Assembly (NCBI RefSeq): GCF_027595985.1
Contig: NC_073306.1
Location: 79,069,977 to 79,133,976 of the forward strand
Length of the DNA stretch: 64,000 nt
Origin: Sorex araneus
Taxonomy: Eukaryota; Chordata; Mammalia; Eulipotyphla; Soricidae
Direction of reading: 5' to 3'
A model generated the notes under the pieces. It had not been told where the DNA came from. It saw only the letters and a list, made by a program, of their open reading frames with translations, and ran no database searches. Positions 63,400 to 64,000 of the stretch are shown here, piece by piece; position 1 is the first letter of the stretch; each line of letters starts with the position of its first letter. Both the position numbers and the translations under genes were made by a program.

Positions 63400-63650
63400 T
63401 TTGCTAAATATGGCAGGAAGCCATTGGAGGGTTTTATGTAGAGAGGTGACATACCTGAATTTATATTTCATTTTGAAAAGTCACTGTGCTCTATGCAGAA
63501 CAAGAATAGAAGCAGAAAGTCTATACAATGGCTCAGGTATGACACATGTTGGTTTCTAGGATAAAAATTATGGTGAATGACAGAAGTGGTTGGATTTGGG
63601 ATTATTTAGAAGTAGGATTATCAGGATTTGCTTATGTGGAGAGGGCAGGA
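63400..63650 (-). mobile_element. L2 fragment
   Basis: AGGAAGCCATTGGAGGGTTTT, TAGAGAGGTGACATACCTG, AAAGTCACTGTGCTCTATGC, AGAAGCAGAAAGTCTATAC, GAAGTGGTTGGATTTGGG and TTATCAGGATTTGC follow the reversed L2 internal region in order. Confidence 0.68.
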
Positions 63651-63689
63651 AAGAGGTAAATTGGGATTAAATTATGACTGTGACCTCTG

Positions 63690-63950
63690 TAACTCCATAG
63701 AGGGTACATTTACCTGAGATAAGGAAGACCAAAGGATGAATAATTTATGGTGGTGGGGGGTCGCATTTGGAAGAGCACTATGGAAGCTTTCTTATTAAGT
63801 TTTGGAGGGAGGGAGAACAACTGGGGCATTGGTGGTGGGAAATGTACACTGGTAGAGGGATGAGTGTTGGAATGTTGTCTGACTAAAACCCAATCATGAA
63901 CAGCTTTATAACCATGTATCTCATTGTGATTCAACTGTAAAAAATACTTG
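63690..63950 (+). mobile_element. L1 3' UTR tail
   Basis: GGGCATTGGTGGTGGG, AATGTACACTGGTAGAGGG, GTGTTGGAATGTTGTCTGAC, CAATCATGAACAGC, CTCATTGTGATTCAAC and an A-rich end; same order as the other L1 tails. Confidence 0.9.
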
Positions 63951-63961
63951 TGATTTGGTTG

Positions 63962-64000
63962 GGGGCCAGATAGATAGTTCAGTGGGTAAGGCACTTGCCT
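63962..64000 (+). mobile_element. SINE head, cut by window end
   Basis: GGGGCCAGATAGATAGTTCAG, GGGTAAGGCACTTGCCT: the 5' head of a tRNA-headed SINE continuing beyond the window. Confidence 0.85.

Overview
The window is non-coding nuclear DNA from a placental mammal, most likely a shrew (Soricidae, probably Sorex). The placement rests mainly on about 40 copies of two tRNA-headed SINEs that share a Pol III promoter (A box like TAGCACAGCGGG, B box GGTTCGAATCC) but carry different bodies. From memory I match the shorter one to the shrew SOR family; no search was run. The older layer (MIR, L2, ancient L1M, a MER5A-like hAT fossil) is the usual placental background. I found no host coding exon, no intact tRNA or other RNA gene, no CpG island, no CRISPR array and no bacterial signal. 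Every longer open frame lies in a microsatellite, a SINE or decayed L1 sequence, or has no recognisable protein character. The window is therefore intergenic or deep intronic.

Layout. 0-13 kb: a body-B SINE cut by the window start, a composite GC-rich/L1-tail retroposon (720-1517) with a perfect 15-bp target-site duplication, a large pyrimidine microsatellite (3.7-4.0 kb), a short L1 ORF1-like remnant (4.8-5.1 kb), an L1M fragment split by a SINE (8.7-10.1 kb), and a second composite retroposon in the opposite orientation (10.9-12.0 kb). 13-32 kb: mostly single-copy DNA with scattered SINEs, MIR and L2 fossils and L1 tails. 32.4-34.1 kb: the best-preserved L1, minus strand, with the C-terminal part of ORF2 readable apart from one frameshift and one stop. 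35.2-36.2 kb: a solo endogenous-retrovirus LTR with a 6-bp target-site duplication. 36.2-38.5 kb: AT-rich single-copy DNA. 38.5-43.1 kb: an ancient L1M relic broken by a dense cluster of nested SINEs. 43-54 kb: SINEs, another L1M relic, a sense L1 carrying a tiny nested L1 tail, and single-copy DNA. 54.6-58.5 kb: an L1 with a 5' inversion (twin priming), a 0.39-kb microsatellite grown inside its ORF2, and three L1 3' ends in a row. 58.5-64 kb: old MIR/L2, a rearranged dimer-like SINE, a tandemly duplicated GC-rich unit of about 378 bp, and an L1 tail and SINE at the window end.

No genes work together here. What can be read is the history of L1-driven insertion: SINEs into L1s, L1 tails into L1s, and two kinds of composite non-autonomous element. 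The most unusual items are the composite elements (GC-rich module plus L1-like 3' UTR), the body-B SINE that ends in a short tandem repeat instead of poly(A), its dimer-like variant present near both window ends, and the duplicated GC-rich unit near 61 kb.
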